NCBI RefSeq assembly: GCF_001435195.1
Contig: NZ_AZFQ01000036.1
Location: 1-64,000, forward strand
From: Liquorilactobacillus satsumensis DSM 16230 = JCM 12392
GTDB lineage: Bacteria > Bacillota > Bacilli > Lactobacillales > Lactobacillaceae
Reading direction: 5' to 3'
Length of the DNA: 64,000 nt
Part shown: positions 17,503-27,001 of the stretch, piece after piece
Numbering within the stretch: the stretch's first letter is position 1
Layout: the number at the start of each line of letters is the position of its first letter
Notes under the pieces: model-generated
Database searches by the model: none
The model's input: the letters and a program-made list of their open reading frames with translations, nothing else
Told to the model about the DNA's origin: nothing
Translations under genes and position numbers: made by a program

Positions 17503-18271
17503 AATCGTTGATCTGCATTGCCACTTGCTTCCAGGTATAGATGATGGTTCACCAGATTTAGAGCATTCACTGCAGCTAGCGCAGGATGCTGTGGCTGAAG
17601 GCATTACGCATATTCTGGCAACACCACATCATCTGGATGGGGATTATGTTAATCATAAAGCAGATGTGATTCAGCATGTGAATGCTTTTCAAGCTGAATT
17701 GGACAAGCAAAAGATTCCGCTGACAATTTTCCCGGGGCAAGAAGTACACATCAATGGCGATCTGCTGGAACGCTATGCAGATTTGCTGGGGGTTGATGAG
17801 GCTAAGCATTATATGCTGATTGAATTTCCGCACGGCAGCGTTCCCGCTTACGCGCAGCGGCTCTTCTTTGAGTTGCGTAAGCAGGGAACGACTCCAATTA
17901 TCGTGCATCCTGAGCGCAATCATGAGCTGCAGGAAAACATGAATATGCTGTATGACTTTATTGCAGACGGGGCGCTTGCACAGCTCACGGCCACCAGTTA
18001 CATCGGCGGTTTCGGTCCTAAAGTGCAGCAGATCTCTGAACAGTTCGTGACACATGGTCTTGTCCAACTCTTTGCTTCTGATGCTCATGCACTCAAAGGC
18101 AGGAAGTTCGCTCTCCGCGAAGCCTTTCTTGCTTTGCGCGCACAACATGATCAGGCAAAAGTCGATCAGTTCGAACAAAATGCCGAAGATCTCTTGAATG
18201 GTCTGCCAGTTATGGCAAAGGGGTATTCACGAATAGCGGAGAAGCGGAAGAAAAAGTTCTTTTTCTTTTAA
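17453..18271 (+). CDS. Protein-tyrosine phosphatase of PHP type (CpsB/Wzb, YwqE-like)
   Basis: A 272-residue manganese-dependent phosphatase that dephosphorylates the cognate kinase tail. PHP metal-binding motifs are seen in order: DLHCHLLPGIDDG (His22, His24), ATPHH, GQEVHI, IEFPHG, IIVHPERN and FASDAHALKGR. The gene overlaps the kinase by 50 bases in another frame. About 17 residues precede the usual family start, all encoded by the Tyr-tail DNA. The last 107 bases, including the stop, recur at 32399-32505 as a remnant after EPS locus 2. Confidence 0.92.
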   Translation: MVTTDMATTEKLTSSNKIVDLHCHLLPGIDDGSPDLEHSLQLAQDAVAEGITHILATPHHLDGDYVNHKADVIQHVNAFQAELDKQKIPLTIFPGQEVHINGDLLERYADLLGVDEAKHYMLIEFPHGSVPAYAQRLFFELRKQGTTPIIVHPERNHELQENMNMLYDFIADGALAQLTATSYIGGFGPKVQQISEQFVTHGLVQLFASDAHALKGRKFALREAFLALRAQHDQAKVDQFEQNAEDLLNGLPVMAKGYSRIAEKRKKKFFFF

Positions 18272-18320
18272 ATAAAATTCTTTTTTACGGCTATATATGA
18301 GATTCCTATAGGAAAGAAAA

Positions 18321-18490
18321 TGTGACATAAGTCGGGAAAATTTGAGTGCTAACTCGAAATTACGAACATAGCGAGCACTTTGCTATGAGTAATTCGAAGT
18401 TAGACGGAAGATTTTGACTTATGGAACACGTTTATCCGGAATAAACTCGGGGCAGTGACAAAATTTAACTTTTGTCACTGCCCTTTTTTT
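18321..18490 (+). repeat. Hairpin repeat element, copy 2
   Basis: The most complete copy. Terminal inverted repeats CATAAGTC (18325-18332) and GACTTATG surround an internal stem, CTAACTCGAAATTAC with GTAATTCGAAGTTAG, capped by CATAGC / GCTATG. The conserved tail AACACGTTTATCCGGAATAAA follows and then a terminator hairpin. Copy 1 lies inverted at 41-190, and a tail-only copy lies at 49022-49097. It has no coding capacity. Confidence 0.85.
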
Positions 18491-18491
18491 A
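18449..18491 (+). terminator. Rho-independent terminator of EPS locus 1
   Basis: GGGCAGTGACAAAA (18450-18463) pairs perfectly with TTTTGTCACTGCCC (18470-18483) over a six-base loop, and a run of seven T follows. It is part of repeat copy 2, so the repeat supplies the terminator of this operon. Confidence 0.9.
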
Positions 18492-18603
18492 TTTAGTCGT
18501 AAATGCAATTCTAATCCGCGTGTAATAGTGCGACCAAATGCTGTTTGCTTACGTGCCTTTACTTTAGTGCGTTTGAGGATCCGCTCTTTATTTTGTAGAA
18601 CCG

Positions 18604-18835
18604 CCTAAGATAACAAATAATATCCGCAAAATAGTTTGCGGAGAAATATTTATAGAAAAGTTTGCAGAAAGTGCTTGCTTGTTTTACAATAATGGGGAAT
18701 AAATGATTAATAAATTATTTATTTTTCACGCTTAATATTTATTAGTTTAAAACAAGCTTAAAAACGTGTCTAAAATTATAAGATTGTTTTTGCTGATTTA
18801 AGCGATTTGAAATTTAGTTGCAGTTAATAAAGACG
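18604..18835 (+). promoter_or_regulatory. EPS leader region, copy B
   Basis: This is the homolog of 2089-2325. The alignment is gap-poor for about 92 bases around the promoter and weaker downstream. It stands before EPS locus 2 and shows that the two loci share ancestry at their 5' boundary. Confidence 0.8.
18662..18690 (+). promoter_or_regulatory. Promoter of EPS locus 2
   Basis: TTGCAG (18662-18667) and TACAAT (18685-18690) have a 17-base spacer, identical to the locus 1 promoter. The untranslated leader to the first gene is long, about 470 bases. Confidence 0.7.
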
Positions 18836-19164
18836 GATCTGGAGGTATCTAAAGTTGCAGGAGGCATAAAAGCAAACTAATTTGGAGCGCTTAAGCATTC
18901 GTGTATTTGCAAAGCTTTAACGTTATTTTAAGCAGTGATGAAATTTGTTCAAGCGGCTGTGGCAACACTTGCCAGAGTATTTAAGGTTTTATTACCGAAC
19001 AATTTTAAAGCAAGCTGGCAGTGATAATTTTAGACAAAGTTCTCTTCAGGGGTGATGAAACGGGTAAGAAAAGAGGAATAGCGCTTCTACAACGCATTAA
19101 TGAAAAGGCATACATTGAAGACTTGTTTAACTGAAAACAATTATGGAATTGTTGAGGTAATTGG
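18836..19164 (+). other. Long untranslated leader of EPS locus 2
   Basis: No reading frame with a convincing start is seen. A few short Shine-Dalgarno-like runs (such as GCAGGAGG near 18856-18863) are followed by early stops. CTTGCCAG...GCTGGCAG near 18969-19022 could pair loosely. The stretch may be a regulatory leader or degraded sequence left by recombination. Confidence 0.4.
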
Positions 19165-20100
19165 ATGGACAAATATTTAATCACTGGTGGAGCCGGGTTT
19201 ATCGGCTCGAATTTGGCAGCTAGGGTTGTCGCTGCAGGAAGCTATGTTCAGATTGTAGATGATTTATCTATGGGGAAAAGGGAGAATATTGACTATTTAG
19301 ATAAAGAAAGGCTTACGTTTCACAAAGAATCCATTACGAATTATGAGTTTATGCGGGAATTACTTATGCGTGAAAAGTTCGATTATATCGTATTACTAGG
19401 AGCAGTCGCAGGTGTGGCTGCTTCGGTTGAAAATCCGTATAAGACGCATCAGGTCAATCAAGAAGCTAACATTAATCTTTTTGAAACAATTAGAAAGAAT
19501 AATTTGAAACCTAAAAAAATTCTGTTTGCATCTTCGGCAGCAGTGTATGGGAATAATCCAGAGTTGCCCAAAAAAGAAAGTTCACCAATTGAACCGTTAA
19601 CGCCGTACGCAATCGATAAGTTTGCAAGTGAAAGATACGCATTAACTTATGGAAGATTGTATGGACTCCCAACGGTCGCAACGCGCTTTTTTAATGTATA
19701 TGGACCAAAACAAAATCCAGCATCACTTTATTCAGGAGTATTATCAATTATTCTTAATTGTTTAAAAGAAAATAACCAATTTAAGCTTTACGGAGATGGG
19801 TCGCAGACGCGTGATTTTACCTATGTGGAAGATGTAGTAGATGCAATTTTGTTGCTTTTGCATAATGATTCTCTTGTAAATGATGTTTACAATGTTGCTA
19901 CCGGCAACTCAGTGTCTTTAAATGAAGTCATCGGTATTTTTGAAAAGAGATTGCATCAGCAGTTAAAAGTGGAAAAGTTTCCTGAAAGACAGGGAGATAT
20001 TAAGTTTTCAGAGGCTGATATCAGCAAAATTACTGCAGCGTCTTTCAAGGCAAAATATGCTATCTCAGCAGGTTTAGAAAAATATATTAATGGGGAATGA
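19165..20100 (+). CDS. NAD-dependent nucleotide-sugar epimerase (GalE-like)
   Basis: A 311-residue extended short-chain dehydrogenase. GGAGFIGSN (8-16) binds NAD, ASSAAVYG (122-129) carries the catalytic Ser, and YAIDK (148-152) the Tyr/Lys pair. RFFNVYGPKQNP and YGDGSQTRDFTYVEDV match UDP-glucose or UDP-N-acetylglucosamine 4-epimerases. As first gene of locus 2 it probably supplies a UDP-galactose or UDP-GalNAc-type donor. Substrate cannot be settled from motifs alone. Confidence 0.88.
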   Translation: MDKYLITGGAGFIGSNLAARVVAAGSYVQIVDDLSMGKRENIDYLDKERLTFHKESITNYEFMRELLMREKFDYIVLLGAVAGVAASVENPYKTHQVNQEANINLFETIRKNNLKPKKILFASSAAVYGNNPELPKKESSPIEPLTPYAIDKFASERYALTYGRLYGLPTVATRFFNVYGPKQNPASLYSGVLSIILNCLKENNQFKLYGDGSQTRDFTYVEDVVDAILLLLHNDSLVNDVYNVATGNSVSLNEVIGIFEKRLHQQLKVEKFPERQGDIKFSEADISKITAASFKAKYAISAGLEKYINGE

Positions 20101-20130
20101 TGTCGTTGGGTTTTAAGGGGGGATCACGTT

Positions 20131-21519
20131 TTGAGTGGGAAGATTAAGAGTAACTCTAGCGGATTCATCGCAAATACAGCTTTTAGGGCAATGAAGATCG
20201 GGAATTTATTATTGATGACCTTAAGTTTTGGATATGTCTGGTACAGCTTCTACGCTGACAAAGTGATCGCCCCTTTTTACGATCGGGGAAATCTTTTAAT
20301 CTTAGTTACATTTATGTTGGTTTACTTTCTTTATGGAAGAACCTACGATGCTTTTGCAGTTGACATTTTAAAATTTTCAGAATTGGTGTACAGCCAATGC
20401 CTCTCCTTAATTGCCACGAATTGTATTATGTATCTAATCATCGCTGTTTTAAGTCGGCGCATTGTTAGTGCAATACCATTAATTAGCTGCTTATTAGTGC
20501 AGGTAGGTCTTTCCTTTATTTGGAGTTTATTTGCACGACGAATCTATATCAGGCTCTTTCCAATTAAGAAGACATTAGTGATTTATGATAAACATTCAGA
20601 GATAGGCAGCATGGTAGCTAAGCACGAATTAAAAAACATTTTTTCAGTCAAAAAAAATGTTACGGTGCAAGAACTGGGAGAAAATGTGACTTCGAAGTTT
20701 GAACAGATTGATGCGGTTTTTTTGATTAATATTCATAGCCACGTGCGCAATCAAATAATAAAAGAATGTGTTGCTCAGGACATATCAGTCTACATTCTTC
20801 CTCGTATCGGCGATGTTATGATGAGCGGTGCTGAGAAAATGCATATCCTGCACTTGCCGATTCTAAAAATAGCACGTTACAATCCCAAACCTGAATATAT
20901 CATAATTAAGCGGTTATTCGATTTTTGTGCTGCAGGTGTGCTGTTCATACTGACATTACCCGTCTTTTTGCTAGTTGCCTTGGCTATTAAAAGTACAGAT
21001 CAGGGACCAATTTTTTACAAGCAATGTCGGCTGACAAAGGATGGCAAAAAATTTAATGTTTTAAAATTCCGTTCAATGCGAGTTGATGCTGAAAAAGATG
21101 GGATTGCACGCTTGAGCACCGGTGATAAGGACACCAGAATTACTCCTGTTGGCAAATTCCTGCGTAAAGTCAGACTTGATGAATTACCACAGCTACTTAA
21201 TATCATTAAGGGTGATATGAGTGTGGTGGGTCCACGACCAGAGCGGCCGGAGATTGCAAGGCAATATGAGAAAACATTGCCTGAATTTGCTTTAAGGCTG
21301 CAAGCTAAAGCTGGGCTTACCGGTTATGCACAAGTCTATGGGAAATACAATACAACTCCGTACAATAAATTGGAAATGGACCTAATGTATATTGCTAAAC
21401 CAAGTCTTTTGGCAGATTTAAAAATCATCTTTGCAACAATTAAAATTTTGTTTATGTCTGAAAGTACCGAAGGAGTATCTGAGGAAAGCACAACTGCCGA
21501 AAAAATCAGTAAAAACTAG
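20131..21519 (+). CDS. Priming glycosyl-1-phosphate transferase, full-length form (EPS locus 2)
   Basis: A 462-residue enzyme of the EPS polyprenyl glycosylphosphotransferase family. The N-terminal part has four membrane segments and a cytosolic Rossmann-like domain. The catalytic C-terminus has a fifth segment, KFRSMRVDAEKDG, VRLDELPQLLNI and DMSVVGPRPERPE. It starts with TTG behind AAGGGGGGATC. It does the same step as the short enzyme at 2372, so the cell can initiate two repeat units. The C-terminal 25 residues are Ser/Glu-rich and variable. Confidence 0.93.
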   Translation: MSGKIKSNSSGFIANTAFRAMKIGNLLLMTLSFGYVWYSFYADKVIAPFYDRGNLLILVTFMLVYFLYGRTYDAFAVDILKFSELVYSQCLSLIATNCIMYLIIAVLSRRIVSAIPLISCLLVQVGLSFIWSLFARRIYIRLFPIKKTLVIYDKHSEIGSMVAKHELKNIFSVKKNVTVQELGENVTSKFEQIDAVFLINIHSHVRNQIIKECVAQDISVYILPRIGDVMMSGAEKMHILHLPILKIARYNPKPEYIIIKRLFDFCAAGVLFILTLPVFLLVALAIKSTDQGPIFYKQCRLTKDGKKFNVLKFRSMRVDAEKDGIARLSTGDKDTRITPVGKFLRKVRLDELPQLLNIIKGDMSVVGPRPERPEIARQYEKTLPEFALRLQAKAGLTGYAQVYGKYNTTPYNKLEMDLMYIAKPSLLADLKIIFATIKILFMSESTEGVSEESTTAEKISKN

Positions 21520-21748
21520 CAATAAAACAATCTTCTTGGGGCAACCTGCTTGATGCAGGTGGAACTTAATTGATTAGGCGATGCTTTAAAAAAGAAAACA
21601 AAGGAATCGATGTTCCAATTTTAGAAAGGGCTTTCACTAACTTGGCATGACTGTAAGGCTCACATTAAGTGGTGCATTTGAACTCTAGATCTTGTGAGAA
21701 TTGAACTAGGGCTAAGGAAGAGTAGTTGCATTAAAGGGGGGACTAAAA

Positions 21749-22576
21749 ATGCTTTATGGGGAGTACAGTATTTTGTTATCCGTATATGGGCAGGAACAGC
21801 CTGCATTTTTCCGAAAGGCTTTGAAAAGTATTTTAGAGCAGACTTTATTGCCTAGACAAGTCGTCTTGGTTGAAGACGGTTATTTACCAGAGCGGTTAAT
21901 GAAAGTCATCGATGAATTTATAGCAAAAGCTGAATTTGAAATCACGATAGTTAAATTGGAAAAGACATATGATTTGGGACAAGCATTAGACAAAGGATTA
22001 AAAAAATGCAGTTGTGAGATTGTTGCCAGAGCAGATAGTGACGATCTTAATCTCTTTACGCGAATGGAGGGACAGTACAAGTATTTACAGGCTCATCAAA
22101 ACGTTGCGGTGGTGGGCGCATATATCCAAGAATTTTATGAAGCTAATGGTGTTATCAAAAAGTTGGAGATTCGGAAGGTTCCGCTTGAGGCTGTTGCGAT
22201 TGGGCGCTTTTCTAAAAGACGTAATCCGCTGAATCACATGAGTGTTATGTTTAGAAAAAGTGTCATTTCTAAATGTGGGGGCTATGTTAAAATGCTTCAT
22301 TTTGAGGATTATTTTTTGTGGCTGAGAGTTTTGGCAAGGGGTTATCAAATTGTTAATTTACCTAAAGTAATGGTACTAGCAAGAACCGGGAAGAACTTTT
22401 ACACGAAAAGGACCGGATGGAAATATTTTCGTGAAGAATTTAATTTTCAAAGGAAAATTTTGGCAGAACATTTTATCGGACCAACCATCTTTTTGGGGAA
22501 TTTTTTTACAAGAGTCATTGTTAGGTTGTGTCCACCTAAGATAATGAAATTTGTTTATAAAGCATTAAGAAATTAG
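21749..22576 (+). CDS. GT2 glycosyltransferase
   Basis: A 275-residue transferase with SILLSVYGQEQPAFFRKALKS at the N-terminus, VVLVEDG, ARADSDD as the metal-binding motif and HFEDYFLWLRVL in the acceptor part. This set is typical of WfgS/amylovoran-type GT2 enzymes. A 229-base gap with a small hairpin (ACCTGC/GCAGGT near 21545) precedes it. The donor is unknown. Confidence 0.85.
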   Translation: MLYGEYSILLSVYGQEQPAFFRKALKSILEQTLLPRQVVLVEDGYLPERLMKVIDEFIAKAEFEITIVKLEKTYDLGQALDKGLKKCSCEIVARADSDDLNLFTRMEGQYKYLQAHQNVAVVGAYIQEFYEANGVIKKLEIRKVPLEAVAIGRFSKRRNPLNHMSVMFRKSVISKCGGYVKMLHFEDYFLWLRVLARGYQIVNLPKVMVLARTGKNFYTKRTGWKYFREEFNFQRKILAEHFIGPTIFLGNFFTRVIVRLCPPKIMKFVYKALRN

Positions 22577-22596
22577 CGATATAAAGGAGATCTATT

Positions 22597-23706
22597 TTGG
22601 AAAGGGTTAAACAAATTCGAGTTCTTCAGTTGCCGGATACAATCCGAAAAAATAACGGCAGGATGCACGTTATTATGAATATTTACCGGCAAATAGACAG
22701 AAGCAAGGTTCAATTCGACTTTGCCTGTACCAAGGATGGTGGGGCGAATTTTGAAAATGAGATAAATGAGCTTGGCGGTAGAGTTTATTTCTTAGATAAC
22801 AATAAGAAGATGGATATTTTGGCGGTATACGCTTTTGTGAAGGAGCTGTTAGCTTCGGGAAGATATGCTGCTATTCATTACCATGCTACTTCCCCTTGGG
22901 GTGTGGGACTAAGAGCTGCGAAACACCTTGGAGTACCTACTATTATAATGCACTCGCATAATAGTATGTGGGGGTCGACTAAGATTAAAGCAATTAGAAA
23001 CCACTTGTTTAGCAGTGGTCTTGCTGGGGAGCCAACTATTAGAGTAGCTTGTTCCCAAAAGGCTGGCGCAGCTATTTTTGGCAAAAAAAAATACAGTGTC
23101 CTGAATAACGCAATTGATACAGCTAAGTATAAATTTGACGAGAAAAAAAGAAATACAGTTAGAAAAAAATTAAATTTAGATGCAAAAACGTTGCTTTTAG
23201 GTCAAGTTGGCAGATTGGCCAGAGAAAAAAATCAAATTTTCTCTTTAAACTTGTTGAAAGCACTGCTTGTCAAAAGAAGCGACACGCGCTTAATTTTTCT
23301 GGGTGAAGGGCCGATGCTTCAAAAGTTGAAAGAACTTGCTACAGAACTGGGTCTCTTTGAGAAAATAATTTTCGCGGGTCAAAGATCTGATTTGGAGATG
23401 TACTATGATGCCATGGATATTTTTTTATTGCCCTCTTTATACGAGGGCTTACCCGTGGCCGCAATTGAGGCGCAATGTTCCGGGTTACCTACTTTAATCA
23501 GTGATCGCGTTACAACTGAGACAAATGTTGGCTTAGCTGATTTTTTAAGTCTCAATCGTACAGATGAATGGGTTGAGCGGATCACGTTTCTTGCAAGTCA
23601 GCAAAGCAAACGCTCAGTGGGGGAAAAGCTGGTAACTGCTGGCGGTTATGCTGCGGTTGTTGAAGCTAAAAAATGGGAGCAACTGTACCTGCAAAAGTCT
23701 TTTTGA
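22597..23706 (+). CDS. GT4 glycosyltransferase
   Basis: A 369-residue GT-B transferase starting with TTG after AAGGAGATC. The C-terminal nucleotide-sugar domain shows GQVGRLAREKNQ, LIFLGEGP and LLPSLYEGLPVAAIEAQCSG, the E-x7-E motif of retaining GT4 enzymes. The N-terminal acceptor domain carries IHYHATSPWGVG. It shares overall order with the protein at 24794, so the two are related EpsF-type enzymes. Confidence 0.88.
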   Translation: MERVKQIRVLQLPDTIRKNNGRMHVIMNIYRQIDRSKVQFDFACTKDGGANFENEINELGGRVYFLDNNKKMDILAVYAFVKELLASGRYAAIHYHATSPWGVGLRAAKHLGVPTIIMHSHNSMWGSTKIKAIRNHLFSSGLAGEPTIRVACSQKAGAAIFGKKKYSVLNNAIDTAKYKFDEKKRNTVRKKLNLDAKTLLLGQVGRLAREKNQIFSLNLLKALLVKRSDTRLIFLGEGPMLQKLKELATELGLFEKIIFAGQRSDLEMYYDAMDIFLLPSLYEGLPVAAIEAQCSGLPTLISDRVTTETNVGLADFLSLNRTDEWVERITFLASQQSKRSVGEKLVTAGGYAAVVEAKKWEQLYLQKSF

Positions 23707-23773
23707 GGGGAGCTAGCGCACTTTGGAAGCTTTTTCGTGAAGCTCTGTTTTGGGGGAAGGAGGTTCTGGGAAC

Positions 23774-24790
23774 TTGAAAGAAGTTGTTTCTATTATTGTT
23801 CCGGTCTATAACGTCGGGACCTACTTAAGAAAGTGTTTAAGCAGTATTCAGAAACAAACTTATGCAAACTTAGAAGTAATCTTGGTTAACGATGGTTCTA
23901 CCGATAATAGCCGGGAAATCTGTGAGCAGTTCTGCATCACAGACCACAGATTTATGTTAGTAGACGAACCCAATCTAGGATTATCTGCTGCGCGGAATCA
24001 TGGATTAAAAAAAGCGCACGGGGAATATGTTTATTTCGTTGACTCGGATGATTGGCTTGATTACAATCTTGTGTTTGAAGTGTTGAGTCTCTTCGAACGT
24101 TTTGAAACTAAGGTAGTTGCTTTTAGCTATTATGAAGTTTACAGCAATCAGAAGGTAGAATCTGCATATGTGAACCCGAAATTAGGAAAGGTTAATAGTG
24201 TTGAAGCGCTTCTTCATCTTTTTAAAGGGTCCTTTGGCAGTTATGTGTGGCGGTTTATCGCTAAACGAGAACTTTATACTCAAAATGAGATTACGTTTCC
24301 TCAAGGGCGCAACTTTGAAGATGTTGCGACTACTTATCAAGTCTTTGGGGCAGCTGGTCTACTGTATTTTTCTGCAAAGCGTCTTTATTTTTACAATCAG
24401 AGAAGTACCTCAATTACGCACGTTCATGATGCAAAAGACATTGATGACATGTTAAAGACGCTAGTCGAGATGGATAATTATATTGAACATAACTTTAAAG
24501 CAGTGCTGCCGGAATTGCGAAAGCTGCAATTCAACTTAATCTTTATGCTGCTAATTCGGATGCATGGTTGGAAAACTATTTCCAAAAATAAAATACCACG
24601 TCCTCGTTCAGCTAGTTCACAGTCGATAGAGAAATTAGTCGCGGTCTTGGAACAATTGCACCGGAAAACCGCTAAAAAAGATATGGACTACATGCGTCAG
24701 AGGATAAAATTAAGTGCCTTAAAATACCACCTTTTTCCTGTTTTGCTGCATGTCAAAAAATATGCGCATGTGTTTTGGGGAAGGAAGTGA
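23774..24790 (+). CDS. GT2 glycosyltransferase (EpsJ-like)
   Basis: A 338-residue transferase with the textbook start VVSIIVPVYNVGTYLRKCLS, VILVNDGSTDNS and YFVDSDDWLD. The TTG at 23774 lies nine bases after AAGGAGGT (23757-23764), and the in-frame extension upstream is rejected because it would overlap that site. The C-terminal third is basic, as in membrane-associated EPS transferases. It probably adds Gal, Glc or a hexosamine. Confidence 0.88.
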   Translation: MKEVVSIIVPVYNVGTYLRKCLSSIQKQTYANLEVILVNDGSTDNSREICEQFCITDHRFMLVDEPNLGLSAARNHGLKKAHGEYVYFVDSDDWLDYNLVFEVLSLFERFETKVVAFSYYEVYSNQKVESAYVNPKLGKVNSVEALLHLFKGSFGSYVWRFIAKRELYTQNEITFPQGRNFEDVATTYQVFGAAGLLYFSAKRLYFYNQRSTSITHVHDAKDIDDMLKTLVEMDNYIEHNFKAVLPELRKLQFNLIFMLLIRMHGWKTISKNKIPRPRSASSQSIEKLVAVLEQLHRKTAKKDMDYMRQRIKLSALKYHLFPVLLHVKKYAHVFWGRK

Positions 24791-24793
24791 AGT

Positions 24794-25912
24794 ATGAATT
24801 CACAGAAAGTTTATGTTTTGCAAATCGGTATGACACCTAATCCAGGTGGGATTGAAGCGTATGTTATGAATTTATATCGAAAGATTGATAGGAATAAGGT
24901 CCAGTTTGATTTTATTGACTGGTGTGGCAAAGAAGACATTGCCTTCGGGGATGAGATTAAAAGGCTGGGGGGAAGCGTCTTCAAGATTCCCAGTCGTAAA
25001 GAAAATTACTTGGGGAACAAAAGAGCGCTTAACAGAATCGTGGCTTCTGGAAAGTATCGTTACACTTACAGTAACCTTAACTCACTCAGCAACATTCTGG
25101 GAATTACGGCAACTTACGGTGTGGCGCGGACTATTCCTATTATTCATGCGCACAACGATAACATCGAAAAAGGGTTATTCGTGGCTAAGCTGCTCGATCG
25201 CTTACACAAACCATATGTCAATCGGCAAAAGTGTGTCAGGCTGGCATGCAGCCAAAGTGCCGGGGAATGGATGTTTCCGCATCGAAAATTCAGGGTAATT
25301 GCCGATGCTATTGAGACTGCGGCTTTTAAGTATTCTGAGAAAACACGTCAAGCAGCTCGCCATAAACTGAGCTTGGAGAATAGGCTGGTAATTGGAAGTG
25401 TAGCACGATTTGGACCGCAAAAAAACCTGCTTTTTCTCGTAGATGTTTTTCATAAGATCTGTGAAGTTGAAAAACAGGCTGTCTTAATGCTGGTTGGAAC
25501 AGGTGTACAAGAACCTCTGTTAAGACAAAGAGTCCATCAGTATGGTCTTGGCGAGAAAGTCCTGTTTCTGGGAGCACGGCATGACACCGCCAGCTTAATG
25601 CAGGCGATGGATCTGATGATTGCCCCTTCTGTTTTTGAAGGCTTTGGGATGTCAGTGTTAGAGGCACAGTGTGCAGGGTTACCGTGCTACGTTTCAGACG
25701 CTTTTCAAGATGAGGTAAGACAAACGCCGCTGGTCAAAAAAATGCCTTTAGAATTAGGAGCTGACAAGTGGAGCGGGCAGATTATTAGTGACTTGAAACT
25801 TAGAGACTTAGAAAAGCGAAGTTCGTATGCTGAAGTAATTAAGGAAAATGGATATGACAATACTGAGGTTGCTGCTGAGTTTCAAGCAAGGTTGCTAAGC
25901 GGATTTAAATAA
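24794..25912 (+). CDS. GT4 glycosyltransferase (EpsF-like)
   Basis: A 372-residue GT-B enzyme. GMTPNPGGIEAYVMNLYRKI is the glycine-rich acceptor loop of EpsF. The donor domain shows GSVARFGPQKNLLFL, LMLVGTG and IAPSVFEGFGMSVLEAQCAG. Three bases separate it from the previous stop, so the genes are coupled. It is related to the 22597 protein in motif order. Confidence 0.88.
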   Translation: MNSQKVYVLQIGMTPNPGGIEAYVMNLYRKIDRNKVQFDFIDWCGKEDIAFGDEIKRLGGSVFKIPSRKENYLGNKRALNRIVASGKYRYTYSNLNSLSNILGITATYGVARTIPIIHAHNDNIEKGLFVAKLLDRLHKPYVNRQKCVRLACSQSAGEWMFPHRKFRVIADAIETAAFKYSEKTRQAARHKLSLENRLVIGSVARFGPQKNLLFLVDVFHKICEVEKQAVLMLVGTGVQEPLLRQRVHQYGLGEKVLFLGARHDTASLMQAMDLMIAPSVFEGFGMSVLEAQCAGLPCYVSDAFQDEVRQTPLVKKMPLELGADKWSGQIISDLKLRDLEKRSSYAEVIKENGYDNTEVAAEFQARLLSGFK

Positions 25913-25978
25913 TTCAGTTAGAACAGTTGCGATTAATTGTAACAAGACACTCAATCTGCTGATGAAGGGGAAAAGCAA

Positions 25979-27001
25979 ATGAAATTATCTATTATTATCC
26001 CAGTTTATAATGTAGCGGAGTACCTTGAAAAGTGTGTGACTTCGATTGTTGAACAAATTCGTACTCGAAATGACACAGAACTCATCTTGGTGGATGACGG
26101 TTCGAGGGATCGCAGTCCACAGATGTGTGATAATTATAGTGAACTGTATAAAAACGTAAAAACAATCCACCAAAAAAATGCAGGATCTGGAAGAGCTAGG
26201 AATACTGGAATTGAGTCTGCGCGTGGCACATATCTCTACTTCGTTGATCCGGATGATTACCTTACTATAAATACAGTTGCAGAAATTTTAAAGATGCTTG
26301 AAAAGCGGACCGCTTTATGTATCTTTGGTTACTGGGATGTTGATTACGTTACGAATAAAAAGGGCAAAAAAGCATTTAGTACCAGTCGAGTGCTGAGCAA
26401 GGCTTCTTTTCGAAAAAGCTTTGCGTCCCTGTTCAAGACTGAGATGCTCTACACTGTCTGGAATAAAGTGTACAGTCGGCAATTCCTGATAGAAAATAAG
26501 CTGTTTTTTGGAAATGCCTCTATGGGACAGGATGTGCGCTTCAATCTCGCAGTCTATGAGAAGGTCGAAAGCGTGTATCTTTCCAGTGAATGTTTGTACT
26601 ACTATGTTCAAGATAGAAATGGTTCTTCTACTAGTAGATACAGGGAAAACAGCTTGCAGTTAAAAAGTGAGGAGCTTTTTATGCTGCAGGCGTTGTTAAA
26701 CAAATTTGGCCTAGATGAACCAGCACTGATTGCACTGTTACACCGCAATATTTTTCTAGATGTGTCCAGACATATAATCGCCTGTGGGCTTCCCAGAAGG
26801 GATAAGATAAAAGAGCTAAGGAAAATATGTGCGTCTCAAGCATTTACCGAACTTGGAAAGGCAAAGTTTAAGCCAAGCATTAGCTGGTTACTTCTGTATA
26901 AGGGTCAGTACAATTTCTTGATTCTATATGTAAAAGCAAGACTGTATCTCCAAAGTAAATTAGACGGCTTATTGTACAGCATAGATTCCAAGTCAATGTA
27001 G
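25979..27001 (+). CDS. GT2 glycosyltransferase
   Basis: A 340-residue transferase with LSIIIPVYNVAEYLEKCV, LILVDDGSRDRS and YFVDPDDYL as donor and metal-binding motifs. The C-terminal half has AMGQDVRFN-type residues (SMGQDVRFNLAVYE) of the acceptor region. It is the last transferase of locus 2 before the polymerase. A 269-base untranslated gap follows. Confidence 0.87.
   Translation: MKLSIIIPVYNVAEYLEKCVTSIVEQIRTRNDTELILVDDGSRDRSPQMCDNYSELYKNVKTIHQKNAGSGRARNTGIESARGTYLYFVDPDDYLTINTVAEILKMLEKRTALCIFGYWDVDYVTNKKGKKAFSTSRVLSKASFRKSFASLFKTEMLYTVWNKVYSRQFLIENKLFFGNASMGQDVRFNLAVYEKVESVYLSSECLYYYVQDRNGSSTSRYRENSLQLKSEELFMLQALLNKFGLDEPALIALLHRNIFLDVSRHIIACGLPRRDKIKELRKICASQAFTELGKAKFKPSISWLLLYKGQYNFLILYVKARLYLQSKLDGLLYSIDSKSM

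Larger units (their letters stand above)
18272..18603. other. Intergenic region between EPS loci
   Basis: No gene is supported. It holds hairpin repeat copy 2 (18321-18490) with a terminator. The stretch from 18492 to 18603 is otherwise featureless and leads into the second EPS leader. Confidence 0.6.

Noticed and set aside
17576..18178. 200-codon minus-strand open frame inside the phosphatase gene
   Set aside because: It is antisense to a well-supported PHP phosphatase, with no ribosome site or domain.
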